Source: Euonymus europaeus | Taxonomy: Eukaryota; Streptophyta; Magnoliopsida; Celastrales; Celastraceae | NCBI GenBank assembly: GCA_963580455.1 | Contig: OY756973.1 | Coordinates: forward strand, 124,001-188,000 | Direction: 5' to 3' | Length of the DNA: 64,000 nt | Shown: one piece after another, positions 36,023 through 49,090 of the stretch | How positions within the stretch are numbered: the first letter of the stretch is position 1 | Layout of the letters: every line of letters begins with the position of its first letter | The notes under the pieces: generated by a model | Databases searched by the model: none | The model's input: only the letters and a program-made list of their open reading frames with translations | What the model was told of the DNA's origin: nothing | Translations under genes and position numbers: made by a program

Positions 36023-39000
36023 ACCTATTTGAGTGAACCAGAGAAAAATTTACAAATCCGCCAGTCGATCCCACGTGAAATTATCGATGAGTCACGGAAT
36101 GGCTTTGCTAGTTTCGTGTTGTGGAGTGTTCGATCCGTCAAGCGGGAGAGTGCTATTTTTTTCTTAGTTCATAGTGATGGTTCCGTTTCGGTAGTGCCTT
36201 GAAAGGGCCGTGCTAAAGATGCGGTTGGATTGAATCATCAATAAGTACTCGTCTTGAACTTCCTACTCGTTTTTGTGCCAGTCTTGCTTTAAGATAGATA
36301 GAGGTATAGTTGCGGGGCCTCTTATTCGGGTCTCTCTTCCAGGACCTCTTTGCCCCTTTCCCTTAAGGCGATTGTCTATTGTCTTAAGATAAGAGTAGTT
36401 CACGCCGCTTCCTTCAGTCGCGTGCTTTGAGATTGGTTCTAAAAGAGATCGACCTTAAATGAAAAAGGCCCCAACATTTTGTAGTCCTGAGGGACTCGTT
36501 GAGGCCGGTTTACTTGGTTCAGTAGTTCCTTTCTCTCCTAAATACCCGATTAAGGAACCGGAGAGAGAAAATCACATAATAATGGCAAGTACTCCGGTTA
36601 GTGAGTAGCCGACCCCACTTGTAAGCCCGAACTAGTGGATGTATTTGTTCGAAAGTGAGTAAGGTTCTTTGCATCACCTGCTCTTGACAGTTAAGGGGGA
36701 ATGATCCCAATAAACAAAGAAGCGTCAGCCGAGTAGCTCAACTCGCCCTATACAATAATGAAAGGAGAGAACGAAGTAGCTCGATTTGACTCTATCTGCT
36801 TTGGATGAGTTCGTCCTAGGCTTAGGCTCCATCTCCAACTTAGGCTTCATGGTTTCTGACCTGGCATTCTCTTAAGGCTTAAGGTAAGTATAAAGAACGC
36901 TGATCCGAAACCGACGACAGAGACTGACGTGGAGTGGCCCTGACCTTGATGTGAAGAGCGGAATCGTGGACTGCCAAGATCTGTAACTGAGACGGGAGCT
37001 CTGGGAGAAAGACTCATTGGCGATGTAGTAGCGGGACGGACGATACGAGGGAGTAGTGAAGTGGGTTCGTCGAGCTAGTAGGCTTAGAATGGAATTAGGT
37101 ATATCTCTTCTGCCCTGGCATAGATATGGCAAACCCGGGATCCTTACCGTTCGATCTGAAGCTGGATCACAAGACCAAGGTATAGTTCCGGATCGAGGGC
37201 ATCATAAGAAGGGCGTAAACTACTTACCCTGGGTCAGTGGATGCTCGCGCGGCTTTGGCTTCTTCAGGGCGGGAATTTTAACCTAGGTTTGATTGATAGC
37301 CGAATCAAATCACCTTCTTTGGTGTCAGCTAGTCTTGCTCCGAGCAACGCAATCTCGGGTGAGATGGGACGGGGCAAGGAAGATTTATTAAGCTCCACAA
37401 CTCGTGGTAGAGGGTGCATATCTAAGTAGCATTCTTAAATCGCTTATCTCTCTTTGTGATAGAAAGGAAAGAGGAGCCACTCGACCGAACAGATAGAGGA
37501 AAGTGACCAATAATCATTGTAAGTAAGAACGAAGTGAACAAAGACGGGGAGATAGATTTGAAAGAAGACTAGCAGCCAGCAAGGCTGTGACCGGGGAACA
37601 GAGTGAATTCAATAGAAAATAAGGTCAGGTACGGAGTTACTGGGCCGACAACACGTACTCCACCTTCCTTGCTCAGTCCAGAACCGGCATAACAGACCAA
37701 AAAAGTAATTCATTCAGGCCGAAGGAAAAAGATTTAAATTATTGTAAAGAACTCTCGAGCAGGCGTATGCTCAGTTCCGGATCCATCTCCATCCGTCTGC
37801 TCCTCAAACCCGTCTGCTCAGTTAGGGCGTATGCTCAGTTCCGGATCCATCTGTCTGCGGGACGTGATCTCTTGAGTCCGGCACTCCCCTATAGGTTCAT
37901 TCATTCAGGAACGATTCAGTTAGTGTCCAAATCGAATTCCTTTTATATCAAGCGGATATCAATGAAGCAAACTTAGCTTAGCTTACAAATCTACGTGAGC
38001 ATAACAATGATGGAGCGAAAGAAATTGCTTGTTGCCCAGATCGATCATACAAAAGGGGGAACGAACCTCTAACAACTGAAAAGAGGGGAAAGGCAGCCTG
38101 AAAAGCAGAAAGCGATTCAGTCAGTCTTCCCGGGCTAATGTTCTTTCTTTTAAGTGAAAGAAGGGATCTATGTAATACACCTATTTATGAACCCGCGACT
38201 TCGCCTTCTGGGGGTGAGTCCTCTTTGATCTTCTGACCGGTGCTATACGCGTCTTCCCCGAATGAATAGTAAAACTGCGCCTATTCACAATGTACCCGGA
38301 GCCTTTCATTCAATATCTGTAGTTTCAGTCTACCTTGATACATCTTCTTTTCCGCTTAAGGCCCTATGCTTCAGTCTCTATGCCTAAGTCTCTATAGGGG
38401 ATATCTTCAACCCTATTCAAATGCTGGATGTGCTTTCAACACCTGGGAATCTTGGACAATGGGAGAGGGGCGGATCAACAAGTAGTTCCCCAGGGGGTTC
38501 GACAGTCTTCTCTAACGTCTACAGGGAACGCATTCTGTTAATGTCTATAGATAGAGGATGATTCTTCATCTCGAATCGGGATCAAAGGAGGGTCCTTTAA
38601 CGGGACTTCTTCGATAAACACTACTGAGATTCAAACTCCACTACCAATCTTTCAATCTTTTTATCTGCAGGGAGACTTTGAGCCTTTCATCGGGCTTTCA
38701 CCCCTTGCCATACTGTTACCGGGTGATCCCTCTCCTCTACTGCTTAGGCTACGGACTAGACGAATAGCTTTGATTTGTTTATACTAAGCCCATTCGAGCA
38801 AAATAAGAGTCCTACTTTGACTGGAGTGTACTTGCGAAACTTAGACCGATATAAGGGCTTAACTATTCCTATCGGCCCTCCACGGAGGTATATATCTCTT
38901 TTTTCTCCATTCGAAGACTAGAATAAGTTGACTACAGAAGTTTGAGAATCTACGGCATCGGGTTGAGCAGCAGAAACTTATCTTGGAATTTCATGTGTGA

Positions 39001-40190
39001 AGCAGTTGCCCTTCCAAAAAGATTAAGAGGGAACCTCGGCAATAGGTCCGATTTTTTTATTGGCCAGTTAAAGAGACTATGTAGTAAAAGGTACTGTCCA
39101 ACTATGGTATGTGACCTCGGTCCAAAAAGGCCTACTTGTCAATCATCTGAATCTGATGAGGCAGCAGAAGCGGGAGCCGACTAAGCAGCGAGCAGTAGTG
39201 TGCCAAAGGGTGCAAAGGGTACAACTCCTCTATGTATGTATGGTTCTTTAAATAAATATCCCTTGTAGCTCTTAATGCCATTAATCTTTCGTAGGAGATT
39301 GAAGATGGAATGCTTGAGTCCTATAGTAAGTACTAGGAGCGATAAGACAGTCTCCTCTCTTTGGCTAGAGGAGAAGGAATTCCTGTCTAAAGTATGTCTC
39401 TGGGAGAAAGTCCTGGTACTCATTCCTTGAAGTGAGGGAGAAGAGGAGAAGGTGCATAGCCGCTGTTATGTTAGGAAAAAGACGAAGTTTGAAAGGCTTT
39501 AAAAGAGGTATTTTCTTTTAAAATTTCTTTCTTGATGCGACCCCGTAATAGAAGAAAAAGATCTTGGTAAACCTATTCCCTTTAAAATAACGACTTATAA
39601 AGCTCTCCTTGCTCCATCTCCTTCATTTCTCAAATCTTTGTCTTCTTCGGCTAGTTTGGCTAACTATCCTACACTCCCACATCCTAGAACGGAAGGCACC
39701 CTCACCCTCGGGTCCTAATCAGTCTTGCTCCTTTGCCTGGGAACCGAGAAAGCTTATCAAGGCTAGGGCTCTAAGGAAGCTAGTCCGTAACCTATTATCA
39801 AACCCCTTATTCTTGCAATGCGCGGAATCGAAAAAATATATTATTAGCTTATTAAAAAAGGAAGTGATAGGAAAAGAAAATTAACGAGCATAAAGCTACC
39901 CAGACAAAAAGGAGCTAGCAATAAGAGCAGAACCCTAGATGCTACAAAAACAAAAGAGGCAAGGGTGGCATTATGTATGACTGGGATCAGAAGACGTTCC
40001 CCTTGTGGTTTTTGAGAACATCCTCTTATCGTGATTGATTGGTCACTGGCAATTAAATCTTACTTACGACGTCTCTCTGTCGATCCGTACGCGCACAGAA
40101 AGCAATCTCGTACAGGTGAACAAGAAAGCGATTCATTCCACAGTAGGACTTGGTAGTCCCTTGTTCCTTCGAAGCAGTGGTGCAGTTCAC
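36023..40190. other. Spacer without recognisable genes
   Basis: No known gene or RNA was seen. A pair of short direct repeats at 37762 and 37826 is listed separately. Open frames are below 90 codons and unrecognised. Confidence 0.55.
37762..37852 (+). repeat. 27-bp direct repeat, period 64 bp
   Basis: The 27 bases beginning GGCGTATGCTCAGTTCCGGA occur at 37762-37788 and again at 37826-37852. CGTCTGC-like words also lie between and after the copies, so the unit may be a partly decayed 64-bp tandem duplication. Confidence 0.88.
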
Positions 40191-40217
40191 CAACTCGCAT
40201 GTGTTAAGCATATAACT
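40191..40217 (-). pseudogene. rrn18: Short match to the 5' end of mitochondrial SSU rRNA
   Basis: On the minus strand the segment reads AG-TATATGCTTAACACATGC-AGT-G with three mismatches, matching the sequence close to the 5' end of plant mitochondrial 18S rRNA (just after GAACGCTAGC) as I remember it. The 18-nt exact core is long for chance. Similarity does not continue in either direction, so this is at most a tiny recombination relic. On the plus strand the same bases could be read as part of a VKHITIDRTRH phrase that loosely recalls copia RNase H; I consider this less likely. Confidence 0.4.
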
Positions 40218-43200
40218 ATTGATCGAACACGACATCTCGGAGAAAGGACCTTTCCCGATGGCAGATCCGGCACTCCAGAACTAGACTCACGAACTGAGTT
40301 AGCCAAAGAAGCAAGAGATACGGAAAGCGATTCACTGATTGATTCATTGATTGCGCCTTTCCTCTCTAAGAAGTCAGGTCGATCCAAAGCCATTGCTTGA
40401 AGCGATTTCCTTTACCGAAGTCTGCTACCGAAGCAGGATTGCTTGACACACAAGCATACCAACCCGAGGGAAGGTCAATAAGGATGGTGGTCGATCAAGC
40501 TATTCTATTAAGAAGTAGGAATCCGCTTCTCCATGCCCTTCCATTTTCAAGGGGTAGGCCCCCAAAATTTTTTTTTTCACTGGCGCATTCGGCAGCCCCT
40601 TCTAGTGCGCGTACTAAGACTAAGGCTACAGCTCACTTCTTCCTTACTAGACCGATTGCCATGAATGAATGAACTGGCTTTACTTTAGCTACAGGGACAG
40701 TTTCACCGACCCAAGAACCATTTCCTTTAGCAGCAGCGGAGGATATTCTATAAAAGCAAAGAACACACCGAAGCTCCTCAGTCCTTGCATACTAAGATTA
40801 TTCTTATCCGTGCTTTCGTGGAAGTCTCACCTATCAAGGAAGTATGACTAAGATAGTTTATCCCTGCGGGAAGCATTAGCACCTCAGCTCAGTACGCATA
40901 GAAGTAAAGTCTACCTCTATTTAGCTCTACTGGCTTTCTTATACCTATACCAGGAACCCGAGCCTACTAGGAAGCCTTTCGCTCTTTTAGATCGTGTAAT
41001 GCAATCTCAGATCTTCACTTCCTATGCCCTGAAACCAACCGTGTCCTGGCACTTCATAGAAGAAGGAGCTTCCTTAAATACTTAACTACGCTGGATTTAC
41101 TCTGTAAGCTGGAGCCACACCACCAAAGCAGGAGTGCTTGACTGGACGAAGTCTGCTAGAAGCTCATCACGAGGAAGCTTCTTTGTCCACAACGCTTCAG
41201 GTGAATAGCCTTGAATAAGTCAAGGAAATCACTCCTCAGACTTCTTTCCAGTCATAACAACCAGACCCGGTTATCGTGTTATCGTTCGTGGGTATTAGGA
41301 CGTCGGCGTGAAAGAGAGTCCTTTGGCTCCAGTAAAACCAGGAAAGTCTTCAAAACCACGTTCCAATCGCCAAGGACCAGCCCTGGCAATGTGATATGAT
41401 CCTCATTGTCTTACTTTTTTTTTCTCCTTTCAATTACTCTCTCATCCTTACTTTATATAATATAAGCTATAAGAGAGAGTTTCCTTAAGCGCACCGTATC
41501 AAAGGCAACCGAACCGTTTCGGGAAGCAGTCTCAACCACAGAACTACAAAGAGAAGAAGCAGCTCAACTACCAGACAAGCAATGATTGCCACTCCCTTCT
41601 CTTCTTATTGGACTTTCGGGAGAACTAAGAGAAAGAAAGTAGAAGGATGACCTATAACCTAGCAGAGGACAGTCTCTTTACTAATCAGCCAAGCAGAAAC
41701 TTAGCTCCGTGAGCGCTACTCACCCGTGAACCACGAACTCAACTCAGCTCTTTCCCTATCCATAAGGGAATAGGCCGTACCAGACAGGGCATTCAGCAGT
41801 GAAAGAGTACCGTGTGGTATTAGAAGACAAACTCAACCTCGGAGCGGTAAACGACGAGACTTTCTCTGTTCTTCCTAGACAACCTAAGAAGAAAGGTAGG
41901 GCGAGCTAGTAAGGATTAAGATAGGTTAGAACCTTCGGGAACGAACTCTTGCCAAGCACGAATTCCAGTCCTCTTTTCCGTGTTGGCGTATCGCTTGTAG
42001 CTCAATCAGTTTAAGTCGAGGAATCTGCTGCTTCTCCCCCCGCTGATGCTGACTCCCTAAATGTATGCTGCTCCTTGGTCTTCTTCTCATCGCTTTGGCC
42101 TTTCCCACTTCCTTGCCCCTGGTGCTTCGGTGCGACCCTGGCTTATAGATAGAATATCCTCTCCTAATGGGCATCGGCGCTAATCGGCATCGGTTGTTGA
42201 TCGACGCCCTTCCTTCTTGATCGATCTTCCTCCGGCTGTTGCCTTAAGATAAGGTCTTTCCTTGTAGCTTCTCGGTACAGGCAGCGACTCTCTCTGCAGC
42301 GGCTAGACTAGAGTAGCAGTTGGAGTTCCCGCCGCATCTTCTCTTTGTAGTGGTGAAGCAACTCGACATTCCGGCTTTGGGGGTTATGGGAAATCCAGTC
42401 AATCCAGGCTCACCGGCCCTTTTTCGAGTCGGGCTTTAGCGGCCCGAGCTAAGCAAGGTCTTTCCAAGACCGAAGTCTGGAGCCAAAAGCGCATCCCGAG
42501 GAAGCTTCTTTGAATGAACTTAGTTAAGTATTGAAGAAAAAACCTCACTTCACTTTACTTATTATTACATAGAAGAACAAGCTCTATTTTGAAAAAGTGA
42601 GAAAAAATAGGCTTAAAATCTTTTTAGTAAAGCTTTGTTTTCTGATCTTTCTGCGGAAGCAACATCCAATCAAGTTGCTCCCGAGCCCCTATGCTTTTTA
42701 GGGCTCCGAGTCCCCGATTGTCGAGTCTTCGGCGATTGCTTCCAAGGGCAGCGATACGGTTTCGGTGGAGGAAAGTGAACAGAGCTTGGCCCTAGGTCAA
42801 AAACAAATAAGTTTGAAAGCGCAGGAATAGACACGAAAGCAAGGTCAAGCGCAGTCCCCTTCGAGTGGTAGGCCTATACAGTTGAAGTGCTAGTTCCCCT
42901 AGATGTAGTTGGGGTGGTAGTTCTCTTTGCGGTCGATCCATTTGGAGTGTCTTCTTACGGCCCGTTCCCATCCATTTACTTGAAGCTCTTGGAATGAAAT
43001 AACTCGACTTTCAAAGCGAGGAATTCCTTCTCCCGCATAGTAACGGGTGTCGTTAAGGAAGTTAGTTTTCAAGCCAGGAGTCTCTCTTTCAAGTCATTCA
43101 GTTGGGTCAAGGGCAAAGGCAGGGAGAGTCTTTATTAGTTGTATTCCCTCCCCCTAGTGGGACTTAGACTTCTACTGGGTTTATAGATACCCTACCTAAG

Positions 43201-46200
43201 GGTAGGTGTAAAAGTATGTGTTTTCGCAGGTGACTTTCTTACGAGCCTGTGCCAGTCGAGGTAAGGAGCTGATCAGGGCATTCGATGGATTCGATAGCAC
43301 ATTGTGCAATTCCTCCCTCAAACCTTCCACCAGGAGCGGATTCTAACACTTCTCTTCCTCAACAGGTTTGCTCACAGCTCCTTCTGTCCATCGATTCAAG
43401 GATTGCCTTCCATTGGTGTAATGCTTCTTCTGCTTTCTGTAAATAAAAGATCTCTCCCAGGCTACTAGCCTTTCGTCTTTGGCCTATAGCTCTCATCTTG
43501 AAAGTGCGAAGTCTTGGAGGGCTCTCGCCTTATTGAATTGAAGGGAATTCTTCTTCGTGAGCAAGCCTTAAGTTAGATAGGGCGAGACCTTAGTGGCTGG
43601 AATACCATAGTAGGCTCAATAAGGGCCTGCCCTATTTGATCTTAGAGAAGGGGCCTAGCCTAGGACTTCAACTCTCCTTTCTACAGTCCTTTTATGTATG
43701 CACGTATAGTCCTTTACGTCATCTTATGCGCGTACAATCTCCTTATCTCATGTGCATGTATAGTCTCCCCTCATAAGTCGAGTACTCCTATTTGTGTCGA
43801 GTAACTTCTGCTCTCGTTTGCGTCAAAAGTACTCTCGTTGCATTTTCCTTACGGCTTAGCCATCTATTCAACTTAGTTCTGCCACTGGCTTGCTATCTGC
43901 GGTCTGCCGTGAGTCTTCGATCGGTCTATCGAGTGTAATGGTATATCCGATATAAACGAATGGCTCTTCCGCCCCCTACTTGCTCATTCGCAATTACTAC
44001 CACAAGAAAGTAGCCCCTATCTCTAAAGGGGCATATGCACTCCACGACTTTATTATGTCTCGAAGACTTAATTTAGCTGCCAACTCCTTACTTAGATTTA
44101 AGGAGGTTAGGGCAGCAAGCTGAAAAACTCCTTTCCCCTTAGCGCAAGCACTAAGCAAGTAAACTACCTTTCAGATGTTGATCAAGCCGTTTCTCTTAGA
44201 TAAACCTGGCCATAGAAAAGGATGAGTGGCAAGGGTTGAGTTCCTAATACGGTCACCAGGGCGTTGCTGTCAATAGAATGAGTTTTCCATTAAATACATA
44301 TTAATGGTAGTCCTTCTGGCTAGAAGAATAGGAATTGGAGTTAAAGTTGTTACAACAACTAGAGTAGCTGTCGAGGGAACAGCCTTCTTCGATTCGCTAC
44401 AGAAACCAGCTATATAGCATCGTTCTGTCCGGGCATTTCCTTCGAGTGAGAATGACTTGGTAAGGAGTTTATGGCAGTTACTAACACGGACACCTAGTCC
44501 GATGAGTTTGCCACTAAAAACATTATAAAAGGAAGGCGGAACCGGAAGAATCATCATAGGAAGGAATCCACATCTTTGCGGAATAGACACGTTCTGGAGA
44601 ATAAAAAGTTTAGCACCCGCGATTCCACTTTAGGAGTCCACTGAAGAAATAGCTGTTCTGTAAACCGCAACAGCAGCTCCTTAACCAGTTTTGTTGGGGA
44701 TTTGGGTATGGTTCGGTCAAAGAAAGCGAAATGAGGCGGGTTATTGCTAGGGAGATCGAGGAGCTGTTCATTTAGTGAAGGTCAGACTCTTGCAGTTATC
44801 GAAGCTTTTGAATCAGTCTTTTTCTAGCGTCATTGAGCAAGGTGTTTCACTCTGATCTTAGATCCATCGGACTGGCTTTAAGCCAAGTCTCTTTCCAAAC
44901 GGGAAAATTTGCTTATCTCGATACAATCTTGTTATAGTATGCCAAACAAAGCATAGAATTAGCAATTGTATGACCCCAATTCTCATATGCAGCAATATTA
45001 TTTGTTCCTTCATGATCTGCTCCTTATCTCCCACACTACGCGGTGAATATACTCCTTCTCTCTATAGGATTCCGGGATCGGCCTTTACGGCCTCTACTCT
45101 ACGCCATCAGAAATTGTTTCATTAGGAGTGGGCTGCCGAAATGGAATTTATAGAAAAGACTAGTTATGTCTCTCAAAGTTTAAGAGTCAGCTAAGTCGCT
45201 CAACAAAGAAGGTAGGTGAAAAGCACCACCAGGCCTCTCTCTTTGTTTCGATGAAAGCCTCAACCAACCTGCGGAGGAGTTTTTTTGAAAAGAGGAAATC
45301 CCACGTCAATATGAGGGATTCACATGCATGAGATGAAAGTCTTTATTTCCGCCAGATGTTCAAGTGAAGTTACCGCCTGTGATCCCCCGCTTTTGCATGG
45401 ATTTGGCTTGAATCTATATCTTCTTTTTTTCTTTTTTTGTCAGGAAGGTACTTCCGTTAGCTCGCCTGGTTAGAGCAAAGGTACATAAAACAACCCCCGT
45501 CCTTTTTTAAAAGAGATTAGTCTTGTCCCTCTCCCTACTAACATAACCTAATTATGGATCTTCGCCTCTAACTATAAGGTAAGGCCCGACCCCGAAACGG
45601 AAGCCAAGCACGGCTTCCCACCTTACCTTGGAAGAAAACTGACTCTTCCCAAAAAGACGACTCCGAAGCGCCGCTTTCGGCTAGTGAAAATTACATAGAT
45701 AGATGTTGAATGCCATTGAATTGAAAAAAGGAAAGAAAAGGAGAGGCCTTAAAAAAAGGGGCTTATTTCTTGGTCATTGCTTGTCTATGATTTCGATAGG
45801 CCTGCCTTGCGCCACTCAGAGAAAAAAAAGAATATGCTATTGAGGAGAAAGAAGAGAGACAAAGCAGAAGAAGTGGTAGCTGTTAAGGCGGAATCTTTCC
45901 CGGATTATGATGAGAAAGAAGAAGGGCAGGAAAAGCTGCTAAAATGCAACGACTGGTATGAGATTTACGACCGAGCGGGAGTTTCCGACCTACGAGCGTA
46001 GTGAGGTTTTTTCCTAATCTCGAGATGAACCACCCATGTGATTGACCGTGTATTCGCCTTGATTCTGGCAAAGAAAGGATGACAAAGCAGTTGCCTAAGA
46101 TAGACAGAACAGGCTATCTTACTACTACCCACCAATGCTTGGAAAAGGGATGTAATTATATTGATTCAACGCGGTTTAGGCTTAGCCTATCTTAGATGGT

Positions 46201-46600
46201 GTCGAACAAAGGTCTCCCTAGCTGCCTCGCTCGGACTTGCCTCGAAAGGTAAATTCCTTCGCTTCGCGCTATCTATACACCAATGAAAACCTCGATTGAA
46301 TTGAGCTCTGATGGCATGGACTTGGGGAAAGATCGCATCTCCCTTCCACTTCAATCCGACCTATATTCTTTATTAATAGTTGCGTAAGTGAAGAAATAAA
46401 TCTGACTCTTTCCCTTGCATCTCTGTTCTGTTGCACTTCTATTCTTTAAGGCAAGGGGTGCGCTCATCCAATCAAATCAATGAGAGTGAATTCCGTAAGT
46501 AAGAGAACAAATCGGAAAGTTAGGGTAGCATCTTAGCGCTCCTTCTCACTGTCAGTTGAATTGCCCATCTCCTTGATGGAAGGAGTTCCCATGCTAAAAC
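40218..46600. other. Spacer without recognisable genes
   Basis: No known gene was seen. The 16-bp word CGAGGAAGCTTCTTTG occurs at 41170-41185 and 42497-42512, preceded in both places by a GAAGTCTG phrase, so a diverged duplication is likely. A 106-codon minus-strand frame at 44270-44590 and a 74-codon, Lys- and Glu-rich plus-strand frame at 45777-46001 are open but unrecognised. Confidence 0.5.
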
Positions 46601-46900
46601 AATTCCAGTGAGTAAAGGCATTTGCACTTCCCCCTCTTACCCTTCCCACCTTACCTGCGTATGGATTTCTATCAATTCTTTATTTAATGCGTGCGTATGA
46701 GTTCAAATCCAATTAATTCCCAGACAGCTAACTAAAAGAATTAGTGGTTCCACTCGTAACTCTTCTAGTTGCACATCTAGTGCACTCACTTCTCTAGCTT
46801 CTTCTTTCACTCCTTATCTTCCGAACTGGATCTCAATCCGACTAACTCTTTCCATTCCAATAGGATTCCCGGCTAATGAAGAAGTTAATGCCAGCTAAGT

Positions 46901-47897
46901 CCTAAGCTCATCTCTCTCTTTATCTCTTGTGCCATGTGTTAAAGAAAGGTGAGCTCTTCTTATTCTCGTTGAACTTCTGCCTATGTAGATTCTATGAATT
47001 CCTTATTTAGCGTGTCAGCAGAGTCAGAGAGGAATTCGGATTAAAGGATAGGAGGAAGGCATGAAAGGAAGCCTTTCTAATGCAACTACTAGTTCGACCT
47101 GTGATGCTACTTAGTCTTCCCTTCTGCTTTAAGTGCCAGAAGAGCAACTCAAGCTACTAAGTATGCCAACTCCTTTACAGTCTCTAAGGCTAGCTTCCCT
47201 CCTTTCAGGTCTCTCTTTTCCCCTTCCGCTTTCTATTGTTCTTATAATGCGCGAGTCACTCTTAGTTAGTTAAGGCATGGTTCCCAAGAGACTAATTGGA
47301 TTATGAAATCCTTGCTCAATCCTCTTCTCAATCCGATGATGAATCCGTGAACAAGGAATGCATGGTGCTTATTGATTACCTCTGATGCTACTTCCAATGG
47401 ATTCTCAATTTCAAGTCTAGTGCCAGTAACTCTGAAATAAGTTCTTTAAGGAAAGGGGTGAGCTATGGAAGGCCTTCCGAGCTCTCTCTCATCTTACAAC
47501 CTATGCACCTCTTCTACCTCTGAAGCTACTGAACTTCTTCCTCTAGCTTTGAATTACCTGTCAGTTGAATTGCAAGTCTAATCCGACTAACTCTTCCTTT
47601 GATTACCGGGCTGATATAGAAATTCCTTATTTAATCACTGCGTCTTAGTTTTAGTTCAATTCCCACTCTCCCATTCCCAGGCAAGTAAGTAAAGGATAGT
47701 AGCGATATCCGCCTCTTTCTTTGAATTCATATTGTTCGATGCATCCTTCTTAGCGGGAGACTTCCCGGCTAATGAGAACAAGTCTCTAATGCGCACTCAT
47801 AACTCCTAGCAACCCCTTCCCTCTCTTGATCTCTCTTTGCCAGCCTAAGCTCATCTCCCTCTTTATCTGTCCCATCCCTATCTTAAAGAAAGGTGAG
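46901..47897 (+). repeat. Diverged internal repeat block, pyrimidine-rich
   Basis: A segment of about 53 bp, CCTAAGCTCATCTC followed by CTCTTTATCT and later TTAAAGAAAGGTGAG, occurs at 46901-46953 and again at 47844-47897 at roughly 80-85 percent identity by eye. Further shared words nearby include CCCGGCTAATGA (46869 and 47764), TCCGACTAACTCTT, CTTATTTA and CAGTTGAATTGC. The whole 46.6-48.1 kb block looks like shuffled and diverged copies of a few short units. No gene is evident in it. Confidence 0.7.
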
Positions 47898-48926
47898 GGT
47901 TGCACATCTATAAATCTCATAGCTACCCTTCTTTCCGGACCCTTAGCCAGGGAACTCAAAGAATCCACTCTGCCTTTCCCTTCCAGCTCTTCTTATTGGC
48001 ACTTCTGCCAGTTCATTAGCAACAGGCAGCCTATAAAAGGAATGAGTCCGCTCATCAACTTCTAGCTACTTAGCTCCTTCTCACTGGATCTCTTTCCCGC
48101 ATCTCAGACTCTGTCTGTGCTACCCTTCTTGTTCCACTCATTTCTCTAGGCTTCGAACTCTTAGCCATGTTAATTAAAGAATCATTGCACTCATCATCTA
48201 CTGAACTCATTGATTTCCTTAGGAAATGCATCTCAGATCTGATAGTATTTTAGGGAAAGATTTATTAAATGAACTCTCTTTGAGATGTGTAATGCAACAT
48301 TTTGAACCTGGGTGTTTATCAGAGCCTTGTTATGGCGGACGTATTTCTTTAAACAAAGAAAATAAAATTTTGTTATATTAAACCCCTAAAAAATTGTATA
48401 GTAAGAAGAAGAATCTAATGGAATACATCCCCTATGAATAATATAACTCTTTTTTTAGAAATGAAAACCCCATATGTTACACTCTTTTAGTTTTAGGATG
48501 CGATTGATTATGCCTTTCGGTGGAAGAGAATGACGAAGATCTAGGCATGCACATGAAGGGAGAGGCCAAGTGATGGGTTACGGTTCTGCGACAGGTGAAG
48601 TTTCGGTTGGAAATGCCTTCTTGGGTGACTCTTTCCTTTGATAGCATGCTTTATCGGCGGAAGGTGTCGAATGATGGCTGACTTGTCTTTTCGATTGATT
48701 GGCTTACGGATGGAAGGTTCGGACAAGAATTCCTAGGCCGAGTGTTGGGCTTTCGGGATCAAAGAATCTTAATAATCACCTCTCTTACTTTCTTTCATCT
48801 TTGGTTGATGAATTAAGACTGCCCCTCCATCTGAAAGCCCGAGGGAATAGGAAAGCTATCCACCGGATCTTGGAAACAAGGCACACAGGCCCCTGAGCTC
48901 CTTACTTGAATAGTGAAAGACGTATA

Positions 48927-49007
48927 AATGACTGACTACACAGACGTACGGAATGAACTAAGGGAAGACAATGACTGACTACACAGACGTACGGAATGAA
49001 CTAAGGG
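48927..49007 (+). repeat. 38-bp tandem duplication, period 43 bp
   Basis: Thirty-eight identical bases, beginning AATGACTGACTACACAGACG, occupy 48927-48964 and 48970-49007, separated by five bases. Perfect identity implies a recent duplication or ongoing slippage or recombination. Confidence 0.95.
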
Positions 49008-49090
49008 CTAGACGGGATAGATTACATCGAAAGCTTAACCGCTGGAAGGAGAAGTTAGAGCTTGGACAACTAGACTGGAAAGCTTGTTAG
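48971..49090 (+). CDS. Unrecognised 39-residue charged open frame
   Basis: An ATG inside the second copy of the 38-bp duplication opens a 39-codon frame to a TAG at 49088-49090. The product begins MTDYTDVRNEL and is rich in Arg, Lys, Glu and Leu (LRARRDRLHRKLNRWKEKL), consistent with a helical or coiled-coil segment. The first repeat copy has the same ATG but runs to a stop after 16 codons because the 43-bp period shifts the frame. The length is within chance expectation and I recognise no family. It may be a fragment of a longer gene that was present before the rearrangement. Confidence 0.2.
   Translation: MTDYTDVRNELRARRDRLHRKLNRWKEKLELGQLDWKAC

Noticed and set aside
45456..45480. tRNA D-arm-like sequence (GTTAGCTCGCCTGGTTAGAGC)
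   Set aside because: No matching anticodon stem, T arm or acceptor strand follows within 100 bp.
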